Below, in pieces: positions 62,157 to 64,000 of a DNA stretch of 64,000 bases. The stretch comes from Hyphomicrobiales bacterium (lineage in GTDB: Bacteria > Pseudomonadota > Alphaproteobacteria > Rhizobiales > Rhizobiaceae). The translations under genes were made by a program, and so were the position numbers. Position 1 is the first letter of the stretch. Every line of letters begins with the position of its first letter. The stretch covers positions 271,558-335,557 of the forward strand of contig UICE01000003.1 in the NCBI GenBank assembly GCA_900471815.1, given 5' to 3'. The notes beneath the pieces are model-generated. The model did no database searches. It worked only from the letters and a program-made list of their open reading frames with translations, and was not told the DNA's origin.

Positions 62157-64000
62157 CTAGCTTGCGACCTGATATCTTTCGCGATCAAATTCGAGCAGGG
62201 CAAAGGTTTTCTCTACCGGCTCGGCTGGGCTGAAAAGGAAGCCTTGCACCTGATCGCAGCCCTCCTTTTGAAGGCATGCAAGTTGCTCGCGCGTCTCGAC
62301 ACCTTCAGCAGTAATCTTCATGCCCATGCTTGCCCCCAGACCCATGACCGCTCTGATAATTGCCAAGCTACCGCGATTATGTGGAAGGTCGCGAACAAAA
62401 GACTGATCGATTTTGATTTTGTCGAACGGCATTTTTCGCAAGTAGCTCAGGCTGGAATATCCGGTACCAAAATCATCAAGCGCAACGCTGACACCCATGG
62501 CGCGGAACTGCCGGAGCAGCGAAATAGCAGCGACATTTGCTTCGAGAAATACGGATTCCGTGATTTCCAGTTCGAGCCTGCTGGGATTAAGTTTGTTCTT
62601 TGTCAGCGCATCGCGCACAATCGAGGCAAGATCGGAATGGCGAAACTGGATCGCCGAGATATTGATTGCCACATGGATATCGGCGGGCCAATCGACCGCT
62701 GTCCGGCACGCTTCCTGAATGATCCATTCCCCAAGCGGAATAATGTTACCGGTTTCCTCTGCTATGGGAATGAAGACCGTCGGCGAGATAAATCCGTGAA
62801 CGGGATGCTTCCATCGCAACAGCGTTTCAAACCCGACAGTCTTGAGCGTTGAGGCCGAAACAATCGGCTGGAAGTGCAAGATGAATTCGTTACGGGCCAA
62901 CGCACCGCGCAGGTCCATGGCGAGTGCACGCTTGGCTTCTATCCGAGCATCCATTTCGACTTCATAGAACCGATAGCTGTTACGCCCTTCATTCTTGGTA
63001 CGGTAAAGCGCCAAATCTGCACAGCGCATAATATCATTGACGCTATCGGTCGGGGCAATCGCAATGCCAATGCTGATATGGATGTTGATCTGGATGCCGT
63101 CGATCCAAAATGGCTGCGAAATATTGTGTACCAGTTGATGGGCAAGTTCCGTTGCCGCGGCGTGGTCGGCGCCATTTGCCAATATGGCAAATTCGTCTCC
63201 CGACAAACGAGCAACGGTGTAGGTGGACGGCGAACTGCCCCGGAGACGGTCGGCGACCTGTTTCAGCAATTGATCGCCAATGCCGTGGCCGAAACTGTCA
63301 TTAACGGTCTTGAATTCATCAAGATCTATACAGAACACAGCGAAGCTGCGCAGGCCGTGTTCCAGGTTCTTTGTCGCCTCACTCAATTGATCGTTGAACA
63401 ATGTACGGTTGGGCAAATCAGTCAACACGTCATAGCGCGCCAGATAAGACAATTGGTCTTCGGATTGTTTTGCCGCAGTCACGTCCGACCCAACGCCGCG
63501 ATATCCGACGAATTGGCCGGCATTATCGAAAATTGGTTTGCCCGTAAGCGACCACCAGCGCGTTTCGCCCTTGATATTCACCGGCAGGATATGGTTGCGG
63601 AAAGTTGTTCGGTTTTCGATTGCCTGCCAAATCGAACCGACCTTTATCGCTGCGTCTGCATGCGATTGGTCTATCTTGAAAAGCTGCGCGAAAGGCATGC
63701 CCTGCAGGTCGCGCATTGCTTTCGCGGAAATCTGAGCAAGGCGAGGCGATGTATGCTGTAGTTTGAGATCAGCATCAGTTTCCCAGATCCAATCACTGGC
63801 ATTTTCTTCAAAATCATAGAGTAGCAGGCTGATAACCTCTTTTTGCTGCTCCACCTTGATCTGATCGAGAGTCCTCATAACAATGAGATTGCTCATGTGA
63901 ACAATGGTGAACAAAATGAAAAGAGCGTAGAAGGCCAGCAAAATTGCGATGAAAAGGAAAAAATCCTCGCCGGTGGAGGCTAATGCGAAAAAGGAGCCGG
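62157..64000 (-). CDS. PAS-GGDEF-EAL protein, N-terminus off the window
   Basis: The minus-strand frame is open to the right edge, so the N-terminal part is missing. Visible, in order: a membrane helix (FFLFIAILLAFYALFILFTI), PAS/PAC (ENASDWIWETDADLKLQHTS), GGDEF with YDVLTDLPNRTLFNDQL and the site ARLSGDEFAIL, and EAL with VGFETLLRWKHPVHGFISP and DDFGTGYSSLSYLRK. SGDEF departs from GGDEF, and ETL takes the place of EAL, but the following metal motifs (DDFGTGYSS) are intact. It is probably a c-di-GMP phosphodiesterase with a doubtful cyclase domain. Confidence 0.86.
   Translation of the reverse strand, partial: GSFFALASTGEDFFLFIAILLAFYALFILFTIVHMSNLIVMRTLDQIKVEQQKEVISLLLYDFEENASDWIWETDADLKLQHTSPRLAQISAKAMRDLQGMPFAQLFKIDQSHADAAIKVGSIWQAIENRTTFRNHILPVNIKGETRWWSLTGKPIFDNAGQFVGYRGVGSDVTAAKQSEDQLSYLARYDVLTDLPNRTLFNDQLSEATKNLEHGLRSFAVFCIDLDEFKTVNDSFGHGIGDQLLKQVADRLRGSSPSTYTVARLSGDEFAILANGADHAAATELAHQLVHNISQPFWIDGIQINIHISIGIAIAPTDSVNDIMRCADLALYRTKNEGRNSYRFYEVEMDARIEAKRALAMDLRGALARNEFILHFQPIVSASTLKTVGFETLLRWKHPVHGFISPTVFIPIAEETGNIIPLGEWIIQEACRTAVDWPADIHVAINISAIQFRHSDLASIVRDALTKNKLNPSRLELEITESVFLEANVAAISLLRQFRAMGVSVALDDFGTGYSSLSYLRKMPFDKIKIDQSFVRDLPHNRGSLAIIRAVMGLGASMGMKITAEGVETREQLACLQKEGCDQVQGFLFSPAEPVEKTFALLEFDRERYQVAS

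Overview
The window looks like a chromosomal segment of an alphaproteobacterium of the Brucellaceae (Brucella/Ochrobactrum group). The support is protein-level resemblance recognised from memory: a BP26-like SIMPL protein, DUF982, UPF0260, NtrY-type kinase, an alpha-type dnaG-rpoD pair, and a small RNA with CCUCCUCCC loops typical of Rhizobiales. Genus and species cannot be fixed without searches.

Layout. 1-6.9 kb: end of an aspartate aminotransferase, a glutathione S-transferase, a LysR/oxidoreductase divergent pair, a DJ-1-like protein, a cold-shock protein and an ABC exporter whose ATPase motifs are degenerate. 6.9-17.1 kb: carB and carA on the same strand but about 4.7 kb apart, enclosing a zinc metallopeptidase, a racemase/Lrp pair, a TetR-DUF1348 unit with tandem operators, and an aldo/keto reductase; then YqeY. 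17.1-21.7 kb: a CmlA/FloR-type efflux pump preceded by a 9-codon leader peptide and switchable hairpins, a divergent small RNA with two anti-Shine-Dalgarno loops, two small-protein genes and a Na/Pi cotransporter. 22.0-26.4 kb: dnaG and rpoD. 26.4-32.0 kb: small membrane and envelope proteins, including a large OmpA-family protein and a BP26-like SIMPL protein.

32.1-42.9 kb is a metabolic region: an acoABC-type 2-oxoacid/acetoin dehydrogenase set, then a complete sorbitol-type phosphotransferase system (srlM, srlA, srlE, srlB) with its own HPr-Enzyme I fusion, an unknown convergent gene and a SorC regulator. A tRNA-Ile2 (CAU) gene follows, with a frameshifted autotransporter beta-barrel remnant behind it. 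44.3-48.8 kb holds many very small genes (VOC, DUF982, small membrane proteins, zinc-ribbon, isochorismatase-like, GFA). 49-53.4 kb holds an NtrY-type histidine kinase, a peptide-deformylase-like protein with altered metal ligands, and a PAS-GGDEF cyclase. 53.4-59.8 kb is a LacI-controlled Fbp-type ABC importer with an inositol-monophosphatase-family enzyme. 60.2-62.1 kb encodes a membrane transporter-like protein fused to a hot-dog thioesterase domain, and the window ends inside a GGDEF-EAL protein.

The most striking element is the leader of the chloramphenicol-type efflux gene. Its peptide (MGAQKTSDK) has the length and K5/D8/K9 pattern of the plasmid cmlA leader, and the following hairpins can be drawn as a translational attenuation switch. 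Next are the anti-SD small RNA in the same intergenic region, the self-contained sorbitol PTS, and the transporter-thioesterase fusion.
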